Below, piece after piece: positions 27,785-40,519 of a DNA stretch of 64,000 bases; position 1 is the stretch's first letter, and every line of letters starts with the position of its first letter. Made by a program: the position numbers and the translations under genes. This stretch comes from Ichthyophis bannanicus. Its lineage: Eukaryota; Chordata; Amphibia; Gymnophiona; Ichthyophiidae. The DNA lies in the NCBI GenBank assembly GCA_033557465.1, contig CM066033.1, forward strand, positions 234,176,109 to 234,240,108, in the 5' to 3' direction. Below the pieces are notes generated by a model. It was not told the origin of the DNA. It saw only the letters and a list, made by a program, of their open reading frames with translations, and did no database searches.

Positions 27785-30700
27785 TGTTTATGTTTATTTA
27801 AATGTGATATACTGCCCTTTATTACATCAGGGCGGTTCACATATACAAAGTCAAACTGGAGCAGGCACAAGGCCCCGTAGCAAGAAAAGAACTACAAAAA
27901 TTGGGACAGGAAAGTAGAGAAGTAGCAGGACATAAAACAAGACGTAAGGCGGGAGAAAGACAGGACATAGATAAACATAAATAAACCAGGTCAGCTGGGT
28001 GCGGCCGGATGGTTGTATGCAGAGTTGAAGAAGTGGGTTTCCAGTAGCAACCTAAAGGTGGTGTAGTTTTCTTCTAAACATAGTGAAGTGGGCAGAGAGT
28101 TCCAAAGAGCTGGACCAAGGAAGAAAAAGGCAGAGTGACGGGTAGATTGCAGGTGTGCACGAGACGGTGGGGGGAGGTGGAGTCGATTGACATGAAGGGA
28201 GGGAAGACTGCGAGCAGGGGTGTGGAAATGAAGAAGATCAACAAGGTATTGTGGTGTAAGAGTGTAAAGGACTCGGTGAACTAAAGATAATATCTTGAAC
28301 TGAATGTGGTAATTGACCGGGAGCCAGTGCAGGAGAAACAGTAAGGGGGTAATGTGATCTCTGCGGGAGGAGTGGGAGATGAGTCTGGCTGCAGTGTTCT
28401 GGATAAGTTGCAATTGACGGAGTTGAACTTTGGTGATACCAGCAAAAACGGAGTTACAGTAATCTAATCATGACAGGACTGTGGATAGCATGAGGGTGGT
28501 CAGTGCTGAGGGGGACAGAAAAGGGCGGATGGATCGAATTTGTCGAAGAAAGAAATTAGATGTCTTAGCTAGATGCGATTTGTGATCTTTGAAAGTGAGG
28601 TTGGAATCAAGGAGGACACCTAGGTATTTGAAGGTAGAAACAATGGGGATCACAGAACAGCCAAGGGAGGGAGCAAGAGAGGGGCAGAGACTCCCGAACA
28701 TAAACTATGTGGCAGAAGATTTGGCGGAGTTGAGATGGAGACAGTTGGAGGATAACCAACTGGAAACTAGAGTGAGGCATGAGTTCAAGGGTGCGAGGTC
28801 AGGATGCAGAGGACTGGTATGGTGAATGATGATAATGTCATCTGCATAGAAAAAAGAAGACAGACCAGTTTTCTGAATGCAAAGGGCCAATGGTGCAAGG
28901 AAGAGATTGAACAATAAGGGGGCCAGGACAGAACCTTGAGGGACACCACAGGGGAGGGGGAAAGGATTTGATGCAGAGTGTGGATCTGTGGGAGAAGCTA
29001 TGGAGAAAGAACGGGAGGACAGGAAGGAGTGAAACCAGTGGTGGACAGTGCCTCAAAGGTCTGCATCCTGGAGTCATGAGAGGAAAAGGGAGTGATCCAC
29101 AAGGTCAAAGGCGGAGGAAAGATCTAGGGAGACCACCACCGCGATGTCACCTCGATGGTGTGAAGTATGTAGTTCGTTAAGGAAAGCGGTCAGAGTTGTT
29201 TCCACACTGTACCCCTGATGAAAGCCGGATTGTCGGGGATGGAGATAATTGATTGAGTGGAGATGTTGTGAAAGTTGGTCAAATACACACTTCTCCAAAA
29301 TCTTTGAAAGAAAGGGGAGGTTGGAGATTGGGCGGTAATGAGCTGGAACCAAGGGATCAAGAAGAGGTTTTTTTAAGGATGGGGCGTATGAGGGCATGTT
29401 TCCAGGGGGAGGGGAAGATGCCATGTGAAAGACTGGAGTTGATTAAGGTGCAGATATGGGGAACTAGAGCTAGTGATGGTTCCAGAAACCATTTGGTAGG
29501 AATGGGGTCTAGGGGACATGTGGTCTTGCGTGCTGAGGAAAAGGAGGAGACAAGCTCGGATGTGGTAATAGGATAGAAAGTAGACCATGAGTGCGAAAGG
29601 GAGGGGAGGGAGGGAGAAGGAGGGGAGGGGGGGAGACAGGGGTGGGGGGCAGGACGGGAGACTGGCACGAAGGTCCTGGATCTTGGTAGTGAAATGTAGG
29701 GCTAGTTGGGTAGGGGAGGGCATGGGGGGGGGATGTGCAGGGGAAGGGCCAGAGTGAAGGGAGGTGAGGGACAGGAGAACAGAAAAAAGCTGCCGGGATG
29801 GATTTGTAGCGGTAGTAATAGAATCAGAGAAAAAAAGAGAGTTTGGCTTGATGGACAGAGGAGCAATAGTGCCGGTGGTGCTCATGGAATTGGGCAAGGG
29901 CAAGTAGTGTGCGGTGTTTTCGCCAGATACGTTCTGATCGGCAGAGATGGGTACGTAAGAGGCGAAGACCCGCGTAGAACCAGGGGTGGTGAGTAGATGG
30001 GCACTTTGAATGGATTGGCTGAAGGGGAACAAGGCATTCAGGGGCTGATGAGAGTGTAGAATTAAAGACAGAGGCCTGAGAGTTTGGGGAGAGAGCAGAA
30101 AAGTCAGCTGGAAGAAGCTGGGATGCTGGAGGGAAGAGCTGGAGAGTAAGGGGAGTAATGCAACAACGCAGAGGAATGGAGGATAGAGAGAAAGCTGGAG
30201 AACCTGAGGAGATGGAAAGGTAGGGGTATCGAATTCTAGTAGAAATGTTAAACAAAAGTGATCAGACCAAGTGAGGGGTTTCACCGTAAGCTGGGAGATA
30301 TGAAAAGGGGGAGACAGTGGAATAATTACAGGGTCAAGAATGTGGCCAGTGGTATGAGTTGGAGAGAGGATGAGCTGCTGGAGGGAGAGATCCTGAAGAA
30401 GGGTAGCAAATGAGAGGTCCTTAACAGAAGAGGGGGAGTCAAAATGGACATTCAGATCACCGATGATAATTAGACGAGGAAACTGCAGGGAGATGTCGGC
30501 CACGGTAAGAGTAAGAGCTTCCCAGAGATGAGTTGGTAGGGAGGGGGGGGGGCGTAGAGAACAAGAAAATGGATCGGGGGGGGGGAGGACTGGAGATGGA
30601 AGAGGAGGGTCATTCGGGATAATGCAAAAGGGAGGAGGGAACGAGTAAGGCAACCCCACCTCCGTTCCGACCGACCCTTACTGACTTACCAACTGATCCT
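27785..30700 (-). mobile_element. L2-type LINE, minus strand, nearly whole ORF2 but decayed
   Basis: In minus-strand order: endonuclease end with LIIIGDLNVHF (about 30470) and TWSDHFCLTFLL; RT with HYRPISNLPFLSKILE, SLDLSSAFDLVDHS (29074-29340), FFYADDIII (active site, near 28840) and FKYLGVLLDSNLTF; C-terminus LGPALWNSLPTSL to 27991. The 3' end near 27785 shows AAATAAACATAAA in sense. It is broken into five or more frames. The sense strand of the upstream part is very rich in C (G-runs on the plus strand at 29580-30610). Confidence 0.88.
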
Positions 30701-30797
30701 TACTGAAAGGGGAGGGGGGGAAGCCACGGGAGGGAAAGTCAGCATGAGAGGTCAACGGGGAGGCAGAAGAACAGAGGCAAACCTTAAGGGCAACATT

Positions 30798-32880
30798 CTA
30801 CTGGGAGCACTGGATGTATTGATCTAAGGCCCTCCATTTTATTATACTATGGGGGCGAAGCCCTCTTGCCGATACTCGCATACGTTCATATTTGCTATAC
30901 AGACACAATTGGTTCCACCACATACACCAACTGAGCTGCTGAGGCTCTTTCCAGTGTCTACAAACTAGGGCTAGCGCCACTCCCACCATAAAATCAAGTA
31001 GAAAATGATTCCCAACAATGAGGGAGGGAATATCCGCTATTGATCTAAAGATGAGAGTACGCCAAGTCAATGGAGCTTGAAAATTAAGAATACATTGAAT
31101 ACGCTCCCATACGGGCTTCCAGAACAGCTGGATGTTAGGGCACTCTAGTATCATGTGACAGAATGTCCCTGGTACAGCCTTACAGGACCAACATAAATTG
31201 CCCGCCATATTATTCCATTTAGCTAATTTAATCAGTGTAATAAATGCTTTGTGTGCCATGAAATAAAGCGACTGAGTAAGAGAGGCAGATTGGGAGACTC
31301 TAATTACTAAATCCCAGAACTTAGCCCACGACTGCTGATTTGATAGTTTGCCCAATTCCTGTTCCCAGTTTCTTTCAATTCCCATGCATCTTGTTTGGGC
31401 ATTCTCTAGAATTAGCTTATAAATCTTTGAGGCAGCCCTAGCAGTACCTTCTTGAACTAGCCTCTGACTGAGCACCCTCGAGCCTAGAGAAGGCAGACCC
31501 GATTCAGAGGTAGATACACAATGCTTCAATTGGAACCACTGAAAAAAGTAAGTATCAGGTAAAGCATATTCAGCTTTCAAAGCTGGGAACAATTTCCAAT
31601 GGCCGCCTTGAATAAAGTGGCCTATTGACCAAATGACCCGAGAGTACCATCCTTTCCAATTGATGGTTTTTCACATAATTTTGAGACGTGGATTGAACCA
31701 TATGGGGGATTGTAGTGATAGGTGCGAGATTGCGTCAACTTTCTTGTGTAAAACTTGGTACGCCCTCTGCGTGTCTCTAATTGTTAAGGAGCAATCTGTC
31801 CCCTCCTGAAAGTACATTTCAAGAAGGAATTCCATAGATAACGATTGAACCAAACGCTTCTCCAATTCCCACCAACTTGGCCATCTTTCCTGACTGTCTT
31901 TCTGTGCACAAAACACTCCTTGCCTTAGTATAAACGCCTGATGATACCAACGGAAGTCTGGGAATTGGACTCAGCCAGCCTCTCTGCAGTGCTTTAATTT
32001 CCAAGCAGCAATCCTAGGTGGTTTACCCTGCCACAAATATCGGGACAAAGTACGCTTCAATGTAACATATAATGAATCTGGTAACAGAAAGGGGAGCATT
32101 GCTAAAATGTAATTCACCTTGGGGACTATGGTCATTTTTATCGTCTCTAGCCTTCCCCACCAAGTCAGCTCAAGGGCGACCACTGCTCTGTCATTTCCTG
32201 GACCATCATTGTGAGCTTTCTTACACTATACTGCATAGTATCTGTAAGTGTATTTGCGTAATGAACCCCAAGATATTTAATGCCCCCCTGCTCCCACCCC
32301 AGGGGGTGTAAGTTGATGTCCGCTTTATGAGTTAAACAATTGAGAAGGAAAGTGACAGATTTATCCCAATTAATTTTGTAGCCAGAAATCTGTGAGTATA
32401 ATTGTATTTGTTCGAAAATCTTTGGAACTGAGGCTGGAGTAGCGAATAGAAGAAGGTTATCCGCGTATGCGGATAGCTTCAGCTCCATATCGTCCACTTT
32501 CAGGCCATGAATGTCTGAGTTCTGGTGAATTAAGATAGCGAGAGGTTCCAATGCAATATTAAATAGAAGGGGGGATAGGGAACAGCCCTGCCTAGTGCCT
32601 CTTTTGGGGAACATTGTTGAAGATAGGGTATTATTTACAGCCAATATAGCTTTAGGACAAGCATAAAGAAGCTTTACCAAACTAATAAACCCCTCTCCAA
32701 ACCCAAACCAGTTTAAAGCGGCCAGGATAAATGGCCATTCCAGTCTATCAAATGCTTTTTCAGCATCAAGGGTAATTCCAACAAGGGGATCGCCCTTCTT
32801 CTCTACCTCTTCTAAAACATGACATAGGACCCTCGCATTATCTGTGGTGGAGCGTCCAGCTATAAAACCGCATTGATCAG
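30798..32880 (-). mobile_element. L1-type LINE ORF2 fragment, minus strand
   Basis: RT: GITLDAEKAFDRLEWPF (about 32740), GTRQGCSLSPLLFNIALE and LSAYADNLLLF (active site changed from YADD to YADN). Then a long C-terminal region ends at 30798, with LCWSCKAVPGTFCHMILECP, the Cys/His motif typical of L1-clade ORF2 C-termini. At least four frame breaks. Endonuclease and ORF1 are not attached. Confidence 0.88.
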
Positions 32881-33645
32881 GATGGATTAGGGAAAGTATG
32901 AAACTCTCCTAATGTAGTGCACAATCTACAAATTCTCAAAAACTGCCCAAAAGGGAGACCTCTACGTGGAGAGACTGGATGATAACTAGAATATTGTAGT
33001 AAAACATTACATTTCTCTTTCTTCCTGCATAACGTGGTAAACAAACTATTCCCCTCCTTATAAATCAAAATATCTAAAAATTCAATTTGTCCCGAATGAT
33101 ACTTTGGAGTAAATTGTATATTAGTCTTAATGGTATTAATCCAATTCATAAATGCTAATAGATCACTTAATGAACCTATCCAATAAAGAATTTATCATCC
33201 AAAAATCGCTTCCACAATAAAATGTGTTGGAACCAGATCATTTCATAAAGATATAGTTCTTCAAAATGTGACATATATAATGTTGCTACTGAAGGTGCCA
33301 CTGTCGCTCCCATGGCGACTCCAAAACATTGCTGATAGAAAGTGGAGTCATATAAAAGATAATTACATTCTAACACTAACTTCAACAGTTCTGCTATAAA
33401 TTCTCTAGGAAGCCAACCTGGTAACCTAATTGGTAAAGCCATCAAAATTTCTAAAGCTTCCTCTTGATGGATGTTCATGTATAAAGATACCACACACATT
33501 GTGACTAAAAATAAACCTACATCCACTTCAATCAAATCCAACAAGTTAATAAAATGAAAAGAATCCTTTATATAAGAACTTATCTGGGATGTCAAAGGTT
33601 GGAAAAATTTGTCACAAAATTTTGACAAAGGTTCCAAAACAGAAA
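32881..33645 (-). mobile_element. Penelope-like element RT fragment
   Basis: The minus-strand frame 33176-33637 has VTMCVVSLYMNIHQEEAL (motif A, the catalytic Asp altered to Cys), YQQCFGVAMGATVAPSVATL and RFLDDKFF (active site DD kept). The frame 32877-33149 has EFLDILIYKEG and a long conserved C-terminal stretch. This order is characteristic of Penelope-like reverse transcriptases, which are telomerase-related. No GIY-YIG endonuclease is visible. Dead fragment. Confidence 0.87.
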
Positions 33646-34950
33646 AACGTCAAGACACTATAGGGGAAGCACGAGGTGTGGAAGGTATAGCCAGGTCAGC
33701 AATCCCTTGTGCAGTTAGGCTGCAGTTGGAGCCCAGTTTGGAACACTCTTCTGATTCTGGTAGGATTGTGAAACTGGCCGTTATAACTCTGGAATCGCCG
33801 TGGGGTTATTGCAACTTTTAAAGAGAAGGTTAATGTTATTATAGGAATGGAGGAGGAGCCTAGTGGTTAGAGCAACTGCCTAGTACCCAGAAGATCAAGG
33901 GTTTGATTCCCACTGGCACTCCTTGTGACCTTGGGCAAGTCACTTTACCCTCCATTGCCTTGGAAGAAAAGGCTGGCAATCTACTTCCAGTGATACATTG
34001 CCAAGAAAACCCAGAGGTAGCTGGATCACTATGAGCCAACACTGACTTGATGGCACAAAATAAAAATGTGGTTAAATCTGTTGTGAATGAGGTCTCTTAA
34101 CCTCAGGTTAAAGATAAGGTGGTGTTGGTCAGGAAAATGGAGCATCTAGAAGTGAGAATGTTGAATTTCCCTAAATCTCCTCTTTTGTCACTTTTGGAGA
34201 TTGTGACAAAGTATTTTAGAGAAGTCTTGAAGATCCCACAAGATGACCTCCCTCCTTTGACTTGAGCACATCTGTCTCTGGGACCCAGCTGTCAAGGATC
34301 TGGTTTTGAGCTGCCCCAAATGGGAATGACAGACTTTAAGGGGTTCTTAGAAAGCCCCCTGAAAGTAATAACAGAGTGAGTCACTGTTCTTGTTACCTTT
34401 GCCCTCGAGTCTGAGCATAATTTGGTTTTGCATTTATTCTTTAAGAATCTGCAGGAGCCATTTTTGGGATCAAGTTCATATTTTTCCAGATCTGTCTAAG
34501 GATACCCTAAGAAGGAGGAAGGAATTCTTATGGTTAAAGCCAAGAGTCCTGGCTCTAGAGGCCACGTTTTTGTTGAAATTTCTATCTTGTTGTTGTATTA
34601 CCTTTAAATAAAAATATTTTATATTTTTTTATCCTAAACAGCTTCTTGAGTTTCTGGTGGCTAAGGAGGTTGAAATTAAGCTGTAATGCCCTACCCATCC
34701 GGCTGATATGTCTCCTGCCTTCCTAATAAACTTTTTTTTTCTTTCTGTGGTGAGGGCTACCGATCGATGCATGGTCCAAACTTCTTTTTATTCCTTTTTT
34801 ACCATTTTTCCCTCTTTTATAACTGCTTTTTTATTTTCTATAATTAGCCTATTGTTTTATTATTATGATCTGATGTTTTTCTGTTCATTCATGTTTGATG
34901 CTTGAACGATGCATGTGAAAGTTAGAAATAAAAATTAAAAAAAAAAAAAG
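33646..34950 (+). mobile_element. L1-type ORF1 fragment and 3' end with poly(A)
   Basis: Plus strand. Bases 34130-34270 translate as MEHLEVRMLNFPKSPLLS and FREVLKIPQDDLPP, the central domain of L1 ORF1 proteins, comparable to RQLRVLNFPKVPSVSP at about 36040 on the minus strand. Translation of 34380-34590 continues that domain with stops. The element ends in A-runs near 34930-34950. A SINE interrupts it at 33845-34055. The distance from ORF1 to the poly(A) is short, so ORF2 is largely missing. Confidence 0.7.
33845..34055 (+). mobile_element. tRNA-headed SINE, variant tail
   Basis: The head GGAGCCTAGTGGTTAGAGCA and box B-like GGTTTGATTCC near 33900 are followed by CTTGTGACCTTGGGCAAGTC. The 3' part (CCATTGCCTTGG, then CTACTTCCAGTGATACATTG) differs from the (AAAT)n-tailed SINEs but is shared with the copy at 41540-41765. 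It is therefore a second SINE subfamily with a different tail. Confidence 0.8.
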
Positions 34951-35204
34951 AATGTGCTCAGAAACTGCTGCCCTAGGTTTAGTCTTGCCTGCCCCCTGAT
35001 TTACAGATCCAATAAAATGGATCCACTATGTGACTGAGATTGTTGCTTAATTATGAGTGTGCCAAGAGTACTTTTAATTAGACAATTTAAAAACATATGA
35101 AGAATTAACCAAGCTCTGAAATGTACATAGTAGTGATTTTCATATATTTTGGTCTTTCCTGACCTTTGGGTATGATTTTTGGTTGTTTCAGACATTCATT
35201 TATT
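34951..35204. other. Unassigned short interval
   Basis: About 250 bases between two oppositely oriented L1 ORF1 fragments. No repeat signature or ORF that I can support. Confidence 0.3.
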
Positions 35205-36860
35205 TGAGTTTTTTTAATTTATGTGATTTTTTAAGAGCAATACAAAAATAAACTTGCCCAGAAAAGGGACAGCAAGCCAGGTAATTAACATATTTTTCAT
35301 ACAGAATAACAAAATTGTACAGAAGCAATACAATAAGGCTTGCCCCCACCAAACCCCAATAATGGAGAGAAGGAGACACAATCAAAGGAAATACTGAAAT
35401 AAGGTAACATGGAAGTGAACTAAAAACAGACAAGTGGAGCTACTACACACCGCCGGTAACTCGCCCTAACTCCATTAGAGCTAATTCAGGGAGGCCCTGT
35501 TGGGTCAGATGAGGCCCTTATAGCTTTGGAGGAAATAAAGGCGGACCACTGTTGTGGATCTAAAAAGAGGTAATTAACCCCAGACAACTTGACTAGGCAT
35601 TTACAAGGAAAACGCAAAAAGAATAAGCCACTCAGCCACAGCACTCCAGGTTTAAGTACCGAAAATTGCTTTCGCCTCTTCTGTATAGCCCATGCCCCAC
35701 ATCAGGGAAGATCCTGATATTAGAATGCATGAACATCTTAGAAGATGACTGAAAAAACATATTTAAAATCCACTCACGGTCTATGTCCAAAGCCAGGGTG
35801 ACCAACAATGTAGCGGTCACCCCAGGATCTGACCCAGACTGCTCAAGAAATCCTGTCAGATCCAAACTATCAGAGGATATGGCCAGAGACTGATTTTGCC
35901 CCTGAACCTGACCCTCCACCAGACTGGTCTTACCCAAAGGCAAGTAATACGCTTTAGAGATAGAGGGAATTTTCAAAACAGTATTCAAATCCGTCTTGAA
36001 AAGTTCCAGAGGTGAAACAGAAGGAACCTTAGGAAAATTTAACACCCTTAATTGTCTGCTTCTAGCTGAATTTTCCAGGGCCTCTATCTTCTGATGTAAA
36101 TTATCCAAATCCTTATAAAAGTCACAATAGAATCCTGGACTTGATTTATCCATTCCTCACAAGCAGATATTTTTGCTGGAACAGAGCTTATCAGGGCTTC
36201 ATGCCCCACTACTTTTTGCCCACAATTTAAAAGCTGGCTTGAAACAGCTTGGAGCTGAGCCGACAGAGATAGTTCCAACTTAAATATGGTTTCTCAAACT
36301 GTTTCCAAGGAAAAAACTTGTGGTCTCACCAGCATTGTCTGGTTCTGCACACCAGGAACCTGCTCCTCTGATGAGGCTGACCGCGCAGCAGGCGAAATAG
36401 AGAAACCAATCTGAAGCCGCAGAGATGCCAACCTCTCCTCCTTAGCCTCCATCTCTCCAGCTATACCGATCTGCACATCCGATATCTGGTTAACATTTCT
36501 GAGGCCCAAGGGTTGCATAACCAGCAGGAGGGATCCAGCCGCTTCAACGGTCTGGGCACCCCCCGCCCCAGCCATGCTCACCCACAACACCAGCTGCGCT
36601 GGAGGAATCTGGCATTCTGGGCTTAAAGATACATCAGGCTCAAAGGTTGGCAGCAAGTCTCCTTCCACCCCCGCTTCTCCTTGCGAGCTGCCCAAAACTA
36701 ATGCTCCACCTCCGGGGGCCAGGAACCGATCCATCGGCCCGGTAGCTTCCGAACGCCCCAGCAGGAGCTTGACTTTCTTCTTATGAACCAAATGAAGCAT
36801 ACAGGCAATAAAGACACAGGAAACGTATGAAGTAAGAGCAACTGTGGCCGCCACCTTCAG
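35205..36860 (-). mobile_element. L1-type ORF1 region, minus strand
   Basis: The frame 36294-36854 is the N-terminal part (VKLLLGRSEATGPMDRFLAP); 36084-36278 is a coiled-coil-like middle (LQAVSSQLLNCGQKVVGHE); 35632-36153 is the RNA-binding domain and C-terminus (RQLRVLNFPKVPSVSPLELF, then LDLTGFLEQSGSD and ALDIDREWILNMFF). L1 ORF1 proteins are trimeric RNA chaperones. Frames are shifted twice. The 3' part towards 35205 is untranslated. Confidence 0.75.
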
Positions 36861-37961
36861 ACATTTTTTTTATTGAAAAATTGTTTAACATGAATTAGAA
36901 CTCTTAAAACATGTGCAAATTGATTGTTCACATGTTAATTTGTAGGTCAGTGGCTATTAAATTAATTTTGCTTGTACTAAGGATTACTTTTACTAAAAGG
37001 TGCTACGCACTAATACACATTAACGTGCTTTATTTACTGCAGATCTCTTTCCATGCACTTTACAAATCTAGCCCTGTTTTTTAAGGCATGCAAAGAACCA
37101 AGTGTGCTCAAATGAAAGCACATTCCTAGTACATAGGAAGAGGATAAGAACCGTGGCAAGATCCATGACAATGTGTGATTCTTGCTATATTTTTTGTGAC
37201 TTCAGTGCTCAGGACAGCTAATAAAAAAGAAAAAGGAAAAAATGTTTCTTTTCTAGCCAGCTAGACAGTTGCACTCACTTATAAAACTGTTCCCATGTTG
37301 ATATTTAAATTTCTCAGGGAAACCCCTTAGGAGTTTGTGACCCGAATGCTCAGTCACTTCTGATCCAAACATGTGGTAAGCAAATGAGATATTCTTCACT
37401 TTAAACACAGGCAGAGTTAGTCCATTTAATTTGGGGATCAAGGGGTAAAGAGGTCATATTGGAAGTGGAGGGGAAAGGTCCCATTAAGCACCAGCACCTG
37501 GAGTACTGAGGGATGTTCCCCCCCCCCCTCAAAAAAAGTACTCCTATAATTTTCTTTAAGATGACTGAATAATAAATATACATGAAAGATACATGAATGG
37601 GCAGTGCCCAGGTTTGAATCCTTGCAGACTGATGCTAATGTCCACAAGTTTCAAACTTAAGCTAATTCAGCCCTTTTTGTGTATGTTATCATGGGACAAC
37701 ATATGCACAATTATTTTCCCTTTCTTGGAACAGAAGGCAGTGCCTTAAGGGACTGGATGTTTTTAAATGTGTTATCATCCTAGAAAGACGCAACTGGAAA
37801 ACTGTAAAGGCACTGAAAAGACATGCCCCTACACCCCAAAAACGCCAACATTCCAGATCTCACCAGATTCCCCCCAAAAAGAAAATTTCCAGTCCCATAA
37901 GAATCCTCAAAATAGGAAACCCTCCCCAGGCTCAGCACCTAAAATAAAATGCACCCTTTAA
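36861..37961. other. Unassigned non-coding sequence
   Basis: AT-rich sequence of about 1.1 kb. A T-run at 36865-36872 flanks the L1 fragment. ORFs are below 70 codons and show no signature. I recognise no repeat family. Confidence 0.35.
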
Positions 37962-40400
37962 GAACATAACATATGCCATACTGGGTCAGACCAAGATCCA
38001 CCAAGCCCAGTATCCTGTTTCCAAATATCCAATCTAGGTCACAAGTACCTAGCAGTTTCCCCAGAGGACACAGCTTCCACAATGCTTGTAAATGGGATAA
38101 GCAGTGGATTTTCCGGGTCCCCTTTAATAATGGTTACTTGTCCTAACCTTCCAGAATTTGATTACACATTGAGTGAAAAAATATTTTCTCTTATTAGTCT
38201 TATATGGGTTGCACTGTAGCTTCATTGCATGTCCCCTAGTCTTTCTACATTTTGATGGCGTAAACAATCGATCTACGTTTACCAGTTCCACTCCACTCAT
38301 TAATTTATAGACTTCTATCATATGCCATCTCTTTTCCAGGTTGAAGAGTCCTAACCTTTTTAGCCTTTCCTCATAGGGTATCCTTCCATCCCCTTTACCA
38401 TTTTGGTGGCTCTTCTCTGTACCTTTTCTAATTCCACTATATCCTTTTTAAGATATGGTGACCAGAATTGCACACAATATTCAAGGTGCGGTCACACCAT
38501 GGAACGATACAAATGCATTATAATATCCTTTGTTTTATTCTCCATTCCTTTCCTTATGATACCTAGCTTTCTATTTGCTTTCTTGGCCGCCGCTGCACAC
38601 TGGGCAGAGGGTTTCAACATGTTTCCATGACGCCTAAATCTTTTTCCTGGCGGGTGATTCCTAATATGGAATCTTGTATCGTGTAACCATAGTTTGGATT
38701 GTTCTTTCCTAGGTGCATAACTTTGCATTTGTCCACATTAAATTTTATCTGCTATTTGAACGTCCAGTCTTCCAATTTATCAAAGTCCTCTTGCAATTTT
38801 TCACAATCCTCTTGGGTTTTAACAACTTTGAATAATTTTGTGTCATCTGTAAATTTGATTACCTTACTCATTATTCCCATTTCAAGATCATTTACGAATA
38901 TGTTAAAAAGCAGCAGACCCACCACAGATCCCTGGGGTACTCTACTATTCTCCTTTCTCCATTGGGAAAATTGGCCATTTAGACCTACCCTCTGTTTTCT
39001 ATCTTTTAACCTGTTCCTGATCCACAATAGTACACTGCCTCCTAGCTCATGATTTTTTAATTTCCCCAAGAGTCTCCCTTGAGGGACCTTCTCAAAGGCT
39101 TTCTGAAAATCCAGATACACTACATTGACCGACCCACCTTTATCTACCTCTTTATTTACACATTCAAAAGATCATAACAGGTTAGTAAAACAAGATCTTC
39201 TCTGGCTAAAGCTATTTTGGCAGTATCCCATTAAATCATTACTATCTACATATTCTGAAATTGTGTTCTTAATAATGATTTTGACCATTTTTCCTGGTAC
39301 TGATGTCAGGGTTCCCAGTCTGTAGTTTCTTGGATCACCCCTGGAACCCTTTTAAAAATTGGTGTTACATTGGCCATCCTCCAATTTTCAGGTATTACTG
39401 ATGATTTTAATGATAGTTCACAGATTAGTAATAGTAAATATGGCATCTCATATTTCAGTTAACACCCTTGGATCTATACTATCTGGTCCAGGTTATTTTC
39501 TACTCTTTAGTTTATCAAATAGTTGTAATACAACTTCCTGGTTTATCGATATTTCTTTCAATTCTTCTGCTGCATCAGCTTTAAATACCATTTCAGGCAT
39601 GGGTAACTTCCCTACATCTTCTTCAGTAAAGACCAAAGCAAAGAATTCATTCAGTCTCTCTGCTATGGCCTTGTTTTAGTACCCTTTTACCCCTCTATCA
39701 TCCAAAGGTCCAATTGACTCTCACTGTTTTTTGCTGCTTTTTTGCTTGAAACAGTTTTTATTATGCATTTTTGCTTCCACAGCAAGCTTTTTTTCAAATT
39801 CTCTCTTTGCCTGCCTTATCAATACCTTGCTTTTAACTTGCCAGTGCTTATGTTGTTTCCAGTTTTCATTATTTGGCTCCTTTTTCCATTTCCTGAAAGA
39901 TACTTTTTGGGTTACAACAGCCTCTCTGATCTCACCTTTAAATCATATCGGCATTTTGTTGGACTTCCTTCCACTTTTCTTAAAGCATGGAATACAGCTG
40001 GTCTGGGCTTCCAAGATAGTATTTTTAAACAACACCCATGCTTGATGTAAATCTTTAACCTTTGCAGCTGCTCCTATTAGTTTTTTCTTAACTGTTTTTC
40101 TCCTTTTATCATAGTCTCCCTTTTGAAAGTTAAAAGGTAGTACTGTGGATTTCCTTGCTGTCCGTCCTCCATTTATTAAATCAAACGTGATCATGCTATG
40201 ATCACTATTGCCAAGTGGCCCCAATACCCCTATCTCTTGTACCAGATCTTGTATTCCACTGAGGACTAGGTCCAAGATGGCTTCCCCTCTTGTCTGTTCG
40301 TAAACCAGCTGCTCAAAGAAGTAGTCATTTGATCCCACCACACCCCAGACTTTCCCATCTGAAATAGGAGCCTCCCAATGATCCCTGACAGAACATCCCA
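37962..40400 (-). mobile_element. CR1 LINE, minus strand, endonuclease end to 3' terminus
   Basis: In minus-strand order from about 40330: FFEQLVYEQTRGEAILDLVL and NSDHSMITFDLI (endonuclease end), then the linker (KSTVLPFNFQKGDYDK), RT (39120-38750, with YLDFQKAFEKVPQGRLL, GSVVGLLLFNIFVNDLE and KFTDDTKLF, the FADD motif altered to FTDD), the C-terminal domain (38728-38130) and the 3' end with ACATAAC at 37962. Many stops. It is the best template in the window for ordering the CR1 at 47891-56803. Confidence 0.9.
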
Positions 40401-40404
40401 CCCC

Positions 40405-40503
40405 TCCTAGGTACATATGACCTAGATTGGCCACTGTTGGAAACAGGATACTGGGCTTGATGGACCATGGTCTGACCCAGTATGGCATATCTTATGTTCC
40501 TAA
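40405..40503 (+). mobile_element. CR1 3'-end fragment, opposite orientation
   Basis: About 100 bases reading GGTACATATGACCTAGATTG on to CAGTATGGCATATCTTATG on the plus strand, that is, the 3' end of the same CR1 family, abutting the broken 5' end of the minus-strand copy. The two together form an inverted pair. This could be a 5'-inversion product or an independent short insertion. Confidence 0.8.
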
Positions 40504-40519
40504 AAAAATAGACCACCCA

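Noticed and set aside
29373..30659. A 428-codon minus-strand frame, Pro- and Ser-rich, as a novel protein
   Set aside because: The first half includes the L2 endonuclease motifs (IIGDLNVHF, SDHF) and the rest is out of frame over L2. It is part of a decayed L2.
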